Shown: positions 19,519 to 27,584, counted from the stretch's first letter. The stretch: 33,940 nucleotides of DNA from Actinomycetes bacterium (GCA_021794645.1 JAJYQK010000099.1:1-33940); one strand, 5' to 3'. A program made the numbers and translations. Notes: a model not told the origin generated them from the letters alone.

Positions 19519-21204
19519 GTGAGCAAGGGCGCTGACGACCAGCAGGACAAGGGGAGCGGCCGCAGCCCGGCCACCTCGCCCGGCGAGCGTTGGGAGCGCC
19601 TCTACGGCGCCTCGAAGCTGCGCGACGCCGACTTCGAGACGTTGTCGGGCATCCCGCTCGAGCCCGTCTACGGCCCGCCCGAGGAGCCGAGGCCGGGCGT
19701 CTATCCCTACACCCGGGGCCCGTATGCCTCGATGTACCGCTCGAAGCTCTGGACGATGCGCCTCTTCGCCGGTTTCGGCACGGCCGAGGACACCAACGTC
19801 AGGTTCAAAGAGATCCTCCGCTCGGGCGGCGACGGCCTCTCCACCGCCTTCGACCTGCCCACCCTCATGGGCCGGGACTCAGACGACCCCCACTCCCTCG
19901 GCGAGGTGGGGCGCTGTGGGGTGGCCGTCGACACGCTGGCAGACGTCGAGGACCTCTTTTCCGGCATCGACCTCGGCTCTGTCACCACCTCGATGACGAT
20001 CAACTCGCCAGCGGCGGTGCTGCTCGCCATGTACGTGGCAGCAGCGGAGAAGGCCGGCACGGCCCGGGCCGCCCTCGGCGGCACGATCCAGAACGACATC
20101 TTGAAGGAGTACCAGGCGCAAAAGGAGTACGTCTTCCCGCCGAGGCCCTCCATGCGGATCGTGACGGACATGGTCCGCTTTTGCACCGCCGAGATGCCGA
20201 AGTGGCACACGATCTCCGTCTCGGGCTACCACATCAGGGAGGCCGGCTCGACGGCTGCCCAGGAGCTCGCCTTCACCCTTGCCAACGGCTTCGCCTACGT
20301 CGAGGCGGCCGTCGCCGCCGGCCTGCCGGTCGACCGGTTCGCCCCCCGTCTCAGCTTCTTTTTCAACGCCCACCTCGACTTCTTCGAGGAGATCGCCAAG
20401 TACCGGGCCGCCCGGCGCATCTGGGCCCGTTGGATGAGAGAGCGCTACGGGGCCGAGGAGGAGCGCTCGCTGCAGCTCCGCTTCCACACCCAGACAGCAG
20501 GCTGCTCGCTCACCGCCCAGCAGCCCGAGGTCAACATCGTCCGGACCGCCATCGAGGCGCTCGCCGGCGTCCTCGGTGGGACCCAGAGCCTGCACACCAA
20601 CTCGATGGACGAGGTGCTCGCCCTGCCGACAGAGAAGGCGGCCCGCATCGCCCTTCGCACCCAGCAGGTGCTCGCAAACGAGGTCGGCGTCGTCAACGTG
20701 GCCGACCCGCTCGGCGGCTCCTACTTCGTCGAGGCGCTCACAGACACGATGGAGGAGAAGGCCGAGGAGATCTTCGCCCACCTCGACGCCCTCGGCGAGG
20801 GCTCCATCCTCGAGGGCGTCTACGCCGGCATCGAAGAGGGTTGGTTCCAGGGGGAGATAGCCGAGGCCGCCTACGGCTACGAGCGCAAGATCTCCTCCAA
20901 GCGCCGCCTCGTCGTGGGTGTGAACGCCTACTTCGAGGGCAACGACGAGGAGCCGCCCGAGATCCTCCGGATCGGCCCTGAGGTAGAGGAGCTGCAGTGC
21001 AAGCGGCTGGCGACCGTTAAGGCGAGCCGGTCACCTGCCGAGGTCGAGGACGCCCTCGAGGCCATCCGCCGGACGGCGGGCGAGCCGACCGCCAACCTCA
21101 TGCCCGACATCTTGCGGGCCGTGGCGGCCTACGCCACGGTCGGCGAGATCATGGCCGCCATGGCAGACGTCTTCGGCCGCTGGCAAGAGACCCCCTCCAT
21201 CTGA
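19519..21204 (+). CDS. Acyl-CoA mutase large subunit, isobutyryl-CoA mutase-like
   Basis: Substrate-binding subunit of a coenzyme-B12-dependent acyl-CoA mutase. The 561 residues cover only the TIM-barrel part; the cobalamin-binding domain is absent and must come from a small subunit encoded elsewhere. Motifs: GPYASMYRSKLWTMRLFAGF, GLSTAFDLPTLMG, KWHTISVSGYHIREAGS (His238, equivalent to the catalytic His of methylmalonyl-CoA mutase) and FHTQTAGCSLTAQQP. The residue matching Tyr89 of Propionibacterium methylmalonyl-CoA mutase (TIRQY) is Phe83 (TMRLF). Phe here is characteristic of isobutyryl-CoA mutase, so butyryl/isobutyryl-CoA is the more likely substrate pair. GTG 19519 follows TAGACT by seven bases. 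The Nudix gene begins four bases after its stop. Confidence 0.88.
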   Translation: MSKGADDQQDKGSGRSPATSPGERWERLYGASKLRDADFETLSGIPLEPVYGPPEEPRPGVYPYTRGPYASMYRSKLWTMRLFAGFGTAEDTNVRFKEILRSGGDGLSTAFDLPTLMGRDSDDPHSLGEVGRCGVAVDTLADVEDLFSGIDLGSVTTSMTINSPAAVLLAMYVAAAEKAGTARAALGGTIQNDILKEYQAQKEYVFPPRPSMRIVTDMVRFCTAEMPKWHTISVSGYHIREAGSTAAQELAFTLANGFAYVEAAVAAGLPVDRFAPRLSFFFNAHLDFFEEIAKYRAARRIWARWMRERYGAEEERSLQLRFHTQTAGCSLTAQQPEVNIVRTAIEALAGVLGGTQSLHTNSMDEVLALPTEKAARIALRTQQVLANEVGVVNVADPLGGSYFVEALTDTMEEKAEEIFAHLDALGEGSILEGVYAGIEEGWFQGEIAEAAYGYERKISSKRRLVVGVNAYFEGNDEEPPEILRIGPEVEELQCKRLATVKASRSPAEVEDALEAIRRTAGEPTANLMPDILRAVAAYATVGEIMAAMADVFGRWQETPSI

Positions 21205-21207
21205 GAG

Positions 21208-21687
21208 GTGCCCCGCCCGAGCGCCGGGCTCCTCTTGTACCGAAGGCAAGGTGAAGAGGGCCTCGAGCTGCTGCTGGCCCACCCGGGCGGCCCCTTCTTC
21301 CACAGCCGCGACCTCGGCGCCTGGACGGTGCCGAAGGGCGAGTACGAGGAAGGCGAGGAGCCGTTGGCGGCGGCCGAGCGGGAGTTCACCGAGGAGATCG
21401 GTTCGCCGGCGCCGGCCGGACCCCGTCTCGACCTGGGGGAGGTGCGCCAGGCGAGCGGCAAGCGGGTGAGGGTCTTCGCCGTCGAAGGCGACCTCGACGC
21501 CGAGGCTGCGGCCAGCAACCTCTTCGAGATGGAGTGGCCGCCCGGCTCGGGGCGCCTCGAACACTTCCCCGAGGTGGACAGGGCTGCCTGGTTCCCGCCG
21601 GGCGAGGCTCGCCGGCGGCTGAACGCCGCCCAGTCGGTCCTCGTCGACCGCCTCCTCGCCCAGGCCGGGGAGGAAAGGCCCGGCTAG
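21208..21687 (+). CDS. Nudix hydrolase
   Basis: A 159-residue Nudix pyrophosphohydrolase. The Nudix box is at residues 44-66: G44, E50, R58-E59-F60, E62-E63, G65, matching Gx5Ex7REUxEExG with Ser in the last hydrophobic position. The surrounding SAGLLLYRR, AWTVPKGEYEEGE and RVRVFAVEGDL resemble NTP pyrophosphohydrolases of the MutT/DR1025-like group, but the substrate is not predictable. The start is GTG, four bases after the mutase stop, so the two genes probably form an operon. Its TAG stop overlaps that of the convergent acyl-CoA dehydrogenase gene within CTAG. Confidence 0.88.
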   Translation: MPRPSAGLLLYRRQGEEGLELLLAHPGGPFFHSRDLGAWTVPKGEYEEGEEPLAAAEREFTEEIGSPAPAGPRLDLGEVRQASGKRVRVFAVEGDLDAEAAASNLFEMEWPPGSGRLEHFPEVDRAAWFPPGEARRRLNAAQSVLVDRLLAQAGEERPG

Positions 21688-22802
21688 CCGGCCTCGTCCT
21701 GGCGGGGGAGGCCGAGCAGGCGCTCGGCGATGATGTTGCGCTGCACCTCGGCCGTCCCGCCTCCGATCGTGAGGGCGGGGGAGAACAAAAAGCCGTAGCC
21801 GTACTCCGGCCCGAGGGGGTCCTCCAAGTTGGGCCCGAGCGCCCCGGCCGGCCCGAGGAGGTCCCGCCCGAGGTCCATGAGCCGCTGGCCGTGGGAGTCG
21901 GCGAGCGCCTTTCGCACGGATGCCTCCGGCCCAGGCGCCTCTCCGGCGAGGGCGGCTGACAGCGAACGCTGCCGGAGGAACGAGAGGATCTCTCCTTCCA
22001 CATAGAGCCGGACGAGGCGGTCCCGGGCGACCGGGTCGAGCCGGTGGCCCCCCGCCCTCACCGCCGAGGCCAGCTGGCGGGCGGTCGGCCCGCGGCCCCA
22101 GAGGGCCCCCTCACCCGAGAGCGAGACCCGCTCGTTGGCGAGGGTGACCTTGGCGAGGCGCCAGCCGTCGTTCTCCTCGCCGACCCGGTTCTCAAGCGGG
22201 ATGCGCACCTCGTCGATAAAGACCTCGTTGAAGCTGTGGCTCCCGGTCATGTCGATGATGGGCCGGATGGTCAATCCCTCGCTCGACATCGGACAGATGA
22301 GGTAGGTGATGCCGTGGCGCTTGGGGGCGAGAGGGTCGGTGCGCGCCAGCAGGATGCCGAAGGTGGCCCGGTGGGCGAGGGAGGTCCAGACCTTCTGGCC
22401 CGAGACGACGTAGCTGTCGCCGTCGCGCACCGCCCTCGTCGATAGAGAGGCGAGGTCCGAGCCGGCCCCTGGCTCTGAGAAGAGCTGGCACCACAGCTCC
22501 TCGCCGGCGAGGAGGGGGAGCAGGTAGCGCTCCTTTTGCGCCTCTGAGCCCGCCGCCAGCAGGGTCGGGCCGGCCCAGCCGATGCCGATCGGGTTCTCGG
22601 GGCGGGTCAGGCCGGCGCGCGAGAGCTCGTCGTCGATGACGAGCTGGGAGAGCGGGTCGGCCCCCCGCCCGTAGGGGGCGGGCCAGTGGGGGGCGACGTA
22701 GCCGGCCTCGGCCAGCTGGCGACCGCTCGGGGAGGGGAAGCGGGCGAGGAAGCGCGCCAGCTCGTCCCGCTCGGGGTGCGCACTCGGGAGAGCGAGTCCC
22801 AC
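21684..22802 (-). CDS. Acyl-CoA dehydrogenase-like flavoprotein lacking the usual catalytic Glu
   Basis: A 372-residue acyl-CoA dehydrogenase-fold protein. Conserved parts are LWCQLFSEPGAGSDLASLSTRA, VVSGQKVWTSLAHRA, IIDMTGSHSFNEVFIDEVRIP and the FAD-side segment TAEVQRNIIAERLLGLPR. At the position of the catalytic Glu376 of medium-chain enzymes (EGT) it has Gly348 (GGT), a change common in actinobacterial FadE proteins that act in heteromeric or steroid-type dehydrogenases. It could need a partner, use another base, or not be a dehydrogenase. The start is GTG 22802, with TAACGT six bases upstream and no ribosome site. It is divergent from ferredoxin. Confidence 0.88.
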   Translation of the reverse strand: MGLALPSAHPERDELARFLARFPSPSGRQLAEAGYVAPHWPAPYGRGADPLSQLVIDDELSRAGLTRPENPIGIGWAGPTLLAAGSEAQKERYLLPLLAGEELWCQLFSEPGAGSDLASLSTRAVRDGDSYVVSGQKVWTSLAHRATFGILLARTDPLAPKRHGITYLICPMSSEGLTIRPIIDMTGSHSFNEVFIDEVRIPLENRVGEENDGWRLAKVTLANERVSLSGEGALWGRGPTARQLASAVRAGGHRLDPVARDRLVRLYVEGEILSFLRQRSLSAALAGEAPGPEASVRKALADSHGQRLMDLGRDLLGPAGALGPNLEDPLGPEYGYGFLFSPALTIGGGTAEVQRNIIAERLLGLPRQDEAG

Positions 22803-22808
22803 GCCGGG

Positions 22809-22838
22809 ACGTTAGCCGCCGGCGCGCCCAAGTAGTCT
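22809..22838. promoter_or_regulatory. Divergent promoter elements between acyl-CoA dehydrogenase and ferredoxin genes
   Basis: Minus strand: TAACGT (22814-22809) lies six bases before GTG 22802, compatible with a leaderless message. Plus strand: TAGTCT (22833-22838) would place a transcription start near 22845, leaving a ~30-base leader with a ribosome site for ferredoxin. No clear -35 box for either. Confidence 0.35.
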
Positions 22839-22863
22839 CGGCCTCAAAGCGGGCGAGCGTATG

Positions 22864-22871
22864 AAAGGAGG
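22864..22871 (+). promoter_or_regulatory. Ribosome binding site fixing the ferredoxin start
   Basis: AAAGGAGG ends four bases before GTG 22876. An ATG at 22861 would place this perfect site inside the coding region, so the GTG is preferred. Confidence 0.75.
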
Positions 22872-22875
22872 AGCC

Positions 22876-23070
22876 GTGCGCGTAGTGGTCGACTACGACC
22901 TGTGTGAGTCGAACGCCCTTTGCATGGGCATCCTGCCGGAGGTCTTCGAGGTTCGCGACGACGGCTTCATGTACGTCCTCGACGACCACCCGGGCGAGGC
23001 CTACCGGGAGAAGCTGCTCGAGTGCGTGCGGGCCTGTCCGAAGTCGGCCATCTCGCTCGCAGAGGAGTGA
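22876..23070 (+). CDS. [3Fe-4S] ferredoxin, actinobacterial P450-type
   Basis: A 64-residue electron carrier. Cys10, Cys16 and Cys54 (followed by Pro55) form the C-x5-C ... CP pattern of single-cluster actinobacterial ferredoxins, with Asn13 where a [4Fe-4S] ferredoxin would have Cys, hence a [3Fe-4S] cluster. Cys50 is an additional cysteine not part of the standard pattern. Such proteins usually feed cytochromes P450 or other oxygenases; none is in this window. GTG 22876 is set by AAAGGAGG. The stop overlaps the gltX start as GTGA, so the two are translationally coupled. An acyl-CoA dehydrogenase-like gene diverges from it. Confidence 0.9.
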   Translation: MRVVVDYDLCESNALCMGILPEVFEVRDDGFMYVLDDHPGEAYREKLLECVRACPKSAISLAEE

Positions 23071-24518
23071 GCGTCCCGGAGGCCTCGCCCGGCCGTCCGG
23101 TCCGGGTTCGCATCGCGCCGTCGCCTACCGGCTACTTCCACGTCGGCACCGCCCGGACCGCCCTTTACAACTGGGCCTTTGCTCGCCAGCAGGGCGGCAG
23201 CTTCGTGCTGCGCATCGAGGACACCGATGCCGCCCGCAACAAAGAGGAGTGGGTGGGCGGCATCCTCGCCGCCATGGCCTGGATCGGGGCCAGCTGGGAC
23301 GAGGGCCCCTACCGCCAGTCCGAGCGGGGCGAGCTCTACCAGCGCACCCTCGACACGCTCTGGGAGGCGGGTGTCCTCTATGCCTGTGACTGCACCCGCG
23401 AGGAGGTGCTCGAGCGGACCAGGGACAACCCGACACCGGGCTACGACGGCCACTGCCGAGATCGCGGCCTGGAGCGCGGCCCGGGCAGGGCGCTCCGCTT
23501 CGCCGTCCCGCCCGAGGGGACCACGGTCGTGCACGACCTCGTGCGCGGCGACGTCGAGTTCGCCAACTCGACCATCGAGGACTTCGTCCTCGCCCGTTCG
23601 ACCGGCGAGGCGCTTTTCGTCCTCGCCGTCGTCGCCGATGACCGCGACATGGCCATCAGCCACGTCATCCGGGCAGAAGAGCACCTGCCCACGACGCCGA
23701 AGGCCGTCTTGCTCTGGGAGGCGCTCAACCGGGCGGGCGAGGTCATCCCCCTGCCCCTCTTCGCCCACCTGCCGGTGCTGGTCAACGAGAAGCGCCAGAA
23801 GATCTCAAAGCGCCGCGACCGGGTGGCGCTGGAGGACTTCGAGGCGCTCGGCTACCTGCCCGAGGCGATGGCCAACTACCTCTGCCTGCTCGGCTGGAGC
23901 CCACCGGGCGGCGGGGAGCTCTTCGGCCTCGAGGAGCTCGTGCGCGACTTCCGCCTGGAGGACGTCAACAGCTCGCCGGCCTTCTTCGACCAGGTGAAGC
24001 TCACCCACTTCAACTCGGTCTACATCCGCCGGCTGGAGTTGGCGGAGTTCACCCGGCGGGTGGCCGGCTGGGCCGGCGAGACCGCCCACTCCCTCGGGAC
24101 CGGCCCCTACCAGAGCGGTGAATGGCAGCTGCTGGCGCCCCTCGTGCAAGAGCGGGTCAGCCTCCTGTCAGAGGTGCCTGGTTTCATCGAGTTCCTCTTC
24201 GCCCCCGAGTTCTCGATGGAAGAGGAGTCCTTCGCCAAGGCGATCCGCCGGGACGAGCTCGCCCCTGCCATCCTCGAAGAGGCCCGCCGGGCCTTTGCCG
24301 CCCTCGAGAGGTGGCGAGCCGGGGACCTGAAGGCCGCCCTCGAGCAGGTGGCAGAGACTCACGGCCGCCGCCTCGGGAAGGCGCAGGCGCCAGTACGGGT
24401 GGCCACTCTCGGGCGGACCGTCGGGCTTCCCCTCTTCGAGTCCCTCGAGGTCCTCGGGCCCGAGAGGACCCTCGGGCGGATCGACTCGGCGCGCCGCGCC
24501 GCCGAGCGGGTCGGGTAG
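23067..24518 (+). CDS. gltX: Glutamyl-tRNA synthetase (class I)
   Basis: Charges tRNA-Glu with glutamate and, in bacteria without GlnRS, also tRNA-Gln for later transamidation by GatCAB. The 483 residues have the class-I signature PSPTGYFHVGTAR (HIGH-like HVGT at 25-28) and the KMSKS loop as KISKR at 245-249, within QKISKRRDRVALEDF. A CDC ... GHC cluster around residues 108-135 may bind zinc. The GTG start overlaps the ferredoxin stop, with AGAGGA just upstream; this excludes the longer open frame starting inside ferredoxin. Both possible tRNA substrates (Gln-CUG, Glu-CUC) are encoded further right. Confidence 0.95.
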   Translation: MSVPEASPGRPVRVRIAPSPTGYFHVGTARTALYNWAFARQQGGSFVLRIEDTDAARNKEEWVGGILAAMAWIGASWDEGPYRQSERGELYQRTLDTLWEAGVLYACDCTREEVLERTRDNPTPGYDGHCRDRGLERGPGRALRFAVPPEGTTVVHDLVRGDVEFANSTIEDFVLARSTGEALFVLAVVADDRDMAISHVIRAEEHLPTTPKAVLLWEALNRAGEVIPLPLFAHLPVLVNEKRQKISKRRDRVALEDFEALGYLPEAMANYLCLLGWSPPGGGELFGLEELVRDFRLEDVNSSPAFFDQVKLTHFNSVYIRRLELAEFTRRVAGWAGETAHSLGTGPYQSGEWQLLAPLVQERVSLLSEVPGFIEFLFAPEFSMEEESFAKAIRRDELAPAILEEARRAFAALERWRAGDLKAALEQVAETHGRRLGKAQAPVRVATLGRTVGLPLFESLEVLGPERTLGRIDSARRAAERVG

Positions 24519-24528
24519 GAGGGCTCTT

Positions 24529-25128
24529 TTGTTCCTCTTCTCTCTCGTCAAGCGGCTCGTGCAGCTCGTCGTGCTCGGGGCGGTGAGCTACTTCCTCGTG
24601 AGCGGGGTGCAGGTGGTGCTCGCCTCCCGCACCCCAGGTGCCGTGGCCGCCGCCCCGAAGCGCCCGGTCGCCATCGTGGCGGCCACCGGGTCGGCGAGCG
24701 GGCCGCTCGACGCCGACTTCTCGGCCCGCCTCGGCCACGCCGCCGCGCTCGCCGCCGCCGGCAGGGTGGGGCGGGTGGCGGTCTTCGCCACCTCCGAGGC
24801 CCAGGCTCTGCGGGCCCGCGCCTACCTCGGCCACCACGGCGTGCCGGCGAGGGACGTCTCGAGCTTCTGGGCCAGGCAGCTGCCAGGCGACTTCCACCTC
24901 TACGACCGCTCGAAGCTCTCCCGCCAGGCTCTTCTGGTCTCGGACAGCTGGCAGGTGCTCTGGCTCGACCACCTCGCCGCCGCCGATGGAGTGCAGGTGG
25001 TGGCCTCACCCATCGCCCCGACGAACGGCGGGATCGGGAACGAGGCCTCGACCATCGCCCTACAGGCGGCCGCCGTCTGCTGGGGGCGGATCGCCGGTTT
25101 CACCCAGACCGGCTTCATCGCCGGCTGA
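24529..25128 (+). CDS. YdcF/DUF218-like membrane-anchored protein
   Basis: A 199-residue protein with one N-terminal membrane segment (about residues 5-32) and an outside or periplasm-like domain. The pattern ARLGHAAALAAAGRVGRVAVFATSEAQALRARAYLGHHGVPARDV, then LLVSDSWQVLWLDHL, resembles the DUF218 (YdcF/SanA) fold, whose members are linked to envelope integrity and vancomycin sensitivity. It is shorter and more divergent than typical members, and several acidic family residues are not obvious. The TTG start is supported by AGGAGGG five bases upstream, formed partly from the gltX stop region. It is convergent with the GAF-EAL gene, four bases away. Confidence 0.6.
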   Translation: MFLFSLVKRLVQLVVLGAVSYFLVSGVQVVLASRTPGAVAAAPKRPVAIVAATGSASGPLDADFSARLGHAAALAAAGRVGRVAVFATSEAQALRARAYLGHHGVPARDVSSFWARQLPGDFHLYDRSKLSRQALLVSDSWQVLWLDHLAAADGVQVVASPIAPTNGGIGNEASTIALQAAAVCWGRIAGFTQTGFIAG

Positions 25129-25132
25129 GAGC

Positions 25133-26455
25133 TCAGGAGAGCTGGGCGGGCGCGCTCGGCCGGCCGAGCAGGAAGCCCTGGCCGTAGGGGATGCCGAGCT
25201 CGAGCAAACAGGCGAGCTCCCCTTGGGTCTCGATTCCCTCGGCCAGCACGACGGCGCCTGTGTCGGCGGCGAAGGCCGTGAGGGCGGTGGCGAGCGAGTG
25301 GCGGACCGGGTCGCGGTCTATCCCCCGCGTCAGCTCCAGGTCGAGCTTGATGATGTCCGGGCTCAGCCTGACGATGTGCGAGAGGCCGGCGAAGCCGGAC
25401 CCGGTGTCGTCGATCGCCAAGCGGACCCCCCGGCGGCGCAGGCTGCCGATCGCCTGGCGCAGGCTCGGGTAGTCCTCCACCGAGAGCTGCTCGGTGAGCT
25501 CGATGACGATCCTTTCTGCCTCGAGCCCGTCGAAAAGACGCCTGAGATCCTCCGAGGCGAGGGCACGGGGGCTCAGGTTGACAGCGAGGTAGCAGTCGGC
25601 CGGGAGCCGGTCGAGGTGCGAGAGGGCGAGCCTGCAGGCGGCTTCCTCGAGGGCGACGCCGACGCCGAGACGATGGGCGTCAGCGAACCACAGGTCGGGT
25701 CGGCCGCCCAGCCCGAACCTCGTGAGCGCCTCCGCACCGACGAGGTTGCGGGTGGAGAGCTCCACGATCGGCTGGAAGCAGGTGGAGAGGCCTTTTTGCA
25801 TGACCCGCTCGATCTGCTGGCGGCGGGAGATGTCCTGGCCGGCCCCGGGTCGCAGCACGTTGGCGATGAACTGGGCGAGCGATCCCGGCCCGGCCATCTG
25901 CCTGGTCGCCTGCGGCTCGTCGCCCAGCTCGAGCAGCTCGGCGGTGATGCGGTGCATCCGCATGACAGTGGCGATGGCCGTCGAGACGAAGTCGGCCAGC
26001 TTCGTGAGGAGCTGGACGTCGTCGTCCCGGAAGACGCCCGGGTAGGGCGAGCTGACGACGAGGCAACCGATGGGCTGGCGCTCGTAGTAGAGCGGCACGC
26101 TCACCATCGCCGCGATCCGCTTGGCGGTGGCGAGCTCGACGTTGGCCCTGTGGTCGCAGCGGGCGTCATCGGCCCTTAAGACGGTGCCCTTTCTGATCGC
26201 CTGGCCCGAGATGCTCCCCTCGGTCGGCATCCGGGTACCGGGCGGCATCTCCATCAGCCCGCCGGCACAGACCCAGGTGAACTCGTCGCCGTCGAGCAGC
26301 AAGAGGGCGGCGCCTTCGGCGGCGGGAAGGAGGGCGGTGGCCTCGTCCACGATGCGCTGCAGGACCGCGACGGGATCGGTGACTCCCCTGATCGCCTCCT
26401 CGATTCCCGTCGGAGCCTTTTGCAACTGCCCTGCTCTCAGTACCGACGCAACCAC
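25133..26455 (-). CDS. GAF-EAL cyclic-di-GMP phosphodiesterase
   Basis: Probable c-di-GMP-degrading enzyme with a sensory GAF domain (about residues 25-165) and an EAL domain (about 215-435). The EAL residues needed for metal binding and catalysis look intact: E242-A-L, N293 in VNLSP, ELTE at 319-322, D349-D350 in DDTGSG, K370, EGIET at 406-410 and QGF at 426-428. This predicts an active phosphodiesterase. No membrane segment or GGDEF domain is present. The GTG start at 26455 lacks a ribosome site but has a good promoter just upstream. With the GGDEF protein at 17928-19478 and the BldD-like protein it could form a c-di-GMP circuit. Confidence 0.92.
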   Translation of the reverse strand: MVASVLRAGQLQKAPTGIEEAIRGVTDPVAVLQRIVDEATALLPAAEGAALLLLDGDEFTWVCAGGLMEMPPGTRMPTEGSISGQAIRKGTVLRADDARCDHRANVELATAKRIAAMVSVPLYYERQPIGCLVVSSPYPGVFRDDDVQLLTKLADFVSTAIATVMRMHRITAELLELGDEPQATRQMAGPGSLAQFIANVLRPGAGQDISRRQQIERVMQKGLSTCFQPIVELSTRNLVGAEALTRFGLGGRPDLWFADAHRLGVGVALEEAACRLALSHLDRLPADCYLAVNLSPRALASEDLRRLFDGLEAERIVIELTEQLSVEDYPSLRQAIGSLRRRGVRLAIDDTGSGFAGLSHIVRLSPDIIKLDLELTRGIDRDPVRHSLATALTAFAADTGAVVLAEGIETQGELACLLELGIPYGQGFLLGRPSAPAQLS

Positions 26456-26472
26456 TTTCAGCGCGTGCTCTA

Positions 26473-26501
26473 CGTTTACCCCAAGGTACAGCCGGGCTCA
26501 A
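26473..26501 (-). promoter_or_regulatory. Promoter of the GAF-EAL gene
   Basis: Minus strand TTGAGC (26501-26496), 17-base spacer, TAAACG (26478-26473). This is the best sigma-70-like pair I found in the window. Transcription would start near 26466, about 10 bases before the GTG. Confidence 0.55.
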
Positions 26502-26523
26502 GGGGTGAGCCGGGCCCGGGCAG

Positions 26524-27492
26524 CTAGTGGCCGGCGACGGCGTGAGGCTCGTAGGGCTCTTCGAGGCGGCTGATCTCCTCGATCGAGAGCTCGAGGGAGA
26601 CCGCCGAGATGGCGTCTTCGAGGTGGGAGGCCTTCGTCACCCCGACTATGGGAGAGGAGACGGCCGGCTGGGCGAGGAGCCAGGCGAGGGCGACCTCGGC
26701 CCGGCTCACGCCCCGCTCCTCGGCGAGGCGTGCCACGGCCTCGACGATCTGGCGGTCGCCTTCTTTGTAGAGGGTCTTGCCGAACTCGTCGGTTGTGCTC
26801 CGCTCTGTCTCCTCGTCCCAGGCCCGGGTCAGGCGTCCCCGGGCGAGCGGGCTCCAGGGGATCACGCCGATCCCGCTATCGGCGCAAAGAGGGAGCATCT
26901 CGCGCTCTTCCTCCCGGTAGAGCAGGTTGTAGTGGTTCTGCATGGAGACAAAGCGGCTCCAGCCGTTTTGATCGGAGGCGTGCAGCATCTTGGCGAACTG
27001 CCAGGCGTACATCGACGAGGCCCCGATGTAGCGGGCCTTCCCGGCGCGCACGACGTCGTCGAGTGCCTGCAGCGTCTCTTCGATCGGAGTGCGGCGGTCG
27101 AAGCGGTGGATCTGGTAGAGGTCGACGTAGTCGACCCCGAGGCGCCGCAGGCTGTTGTCGATCTCCGACAGGATCGCCTTTCTCGAGAGGCCCTGGCCGT
27201 TCGGCCCCTCGTGCATGCGACCATGCACCTTCGTGGCGATCACGATCTCGTCCCGGCGGGCGAAGTCGGCGAGCGCCCTCCCGGTGATCTCCTCGCTCGT
27301 CCCGGCGGAGTAGACGTTGGCTGTGTCGAAGAAGTTGATCCCCGCCTCGAGGGCCCTGCGGATGAGCGGCCTCGCCTCGTCCTCGTCTAACACCCAGGGG
27401 TGTGGCCCCTTCTCCGGTTTGCCGAAGCTCATGCAGCCGAGGCAGATCCGCGAGACGTCGAGGCCTGTCGAGCCGAGCTTCACTAAGTCCAT
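26524..27492 (-). CDS. Aldo/keto reductase
   Basis: A 322-residue NADPH-dependent oxidoreductase of the aldo/keto reductase superfamily. The catalytic tetrad is visible: Asp56 and Tyr61 (NFFDTANVYSAG), Lys88 (IATKVHGRM) and His129 (LYQIHRFDRRTP). The C-terminal half has IPWSPLARGRLT and PIVGVTKASHLEDAI, the cofactor-binding segment. It resembles the YajO/Gre3-like group of general metabolic aldo/keto reductases; the substrate is unknown. The ATG at 27492 has AGGAGAGGG about five bases upstream; the open frame continuing to 27717 is antisense to the tRNA and not coding. It sits between the GAF-EAL gene and tRNA-Gln, with no sign of operon partners. Confidence 0.92.
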   Translation of the reverse strand: MDLVKLGSTGLDVSRICLGCMSFGKPEKGPHPWVLDEDEARPLIRRALEAGINFFDTANVYSAGTSEEITGRALADFARRDEIVIATKVHGRMHEGPNGQGLSRKAILSEIDNSLRRLGVDYVDLYQIHRFDRRTPIEETLQALDDVVRAGKARYIGASSMYAWQFAKMLHASDQNGWSRFVSMQNHYNLLYREEEREMLPLCADSGIGVIPWSPLARGRLTRAWDEETERSTTDEFGKTLYKEGDRQIVEAVARLAEERGVSRAEVALAWLLAQPAVSSPIVGVTKASHLEDAISAVSLELSIEEISRLEEPYEPHAVAGH

Positions 27493-27584
27493 CGATCCCT
27501 CTCCTTCGCCAGAGCGCCAGGCGACCCTACTGGGCTGAGGCGCCGACCGAGACGGTCGGGACAGGGGCGGGGGAGGGCTCCTGA

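Noticed and set aside
26479-26495. BldD binding box in the GAF-EAL promoter spacer
   Set aside because: GTAC and GTAA half-like elements are present, but the spacing between the AC and GT dinucleotides is one base too long and several consensus positions mismatch.
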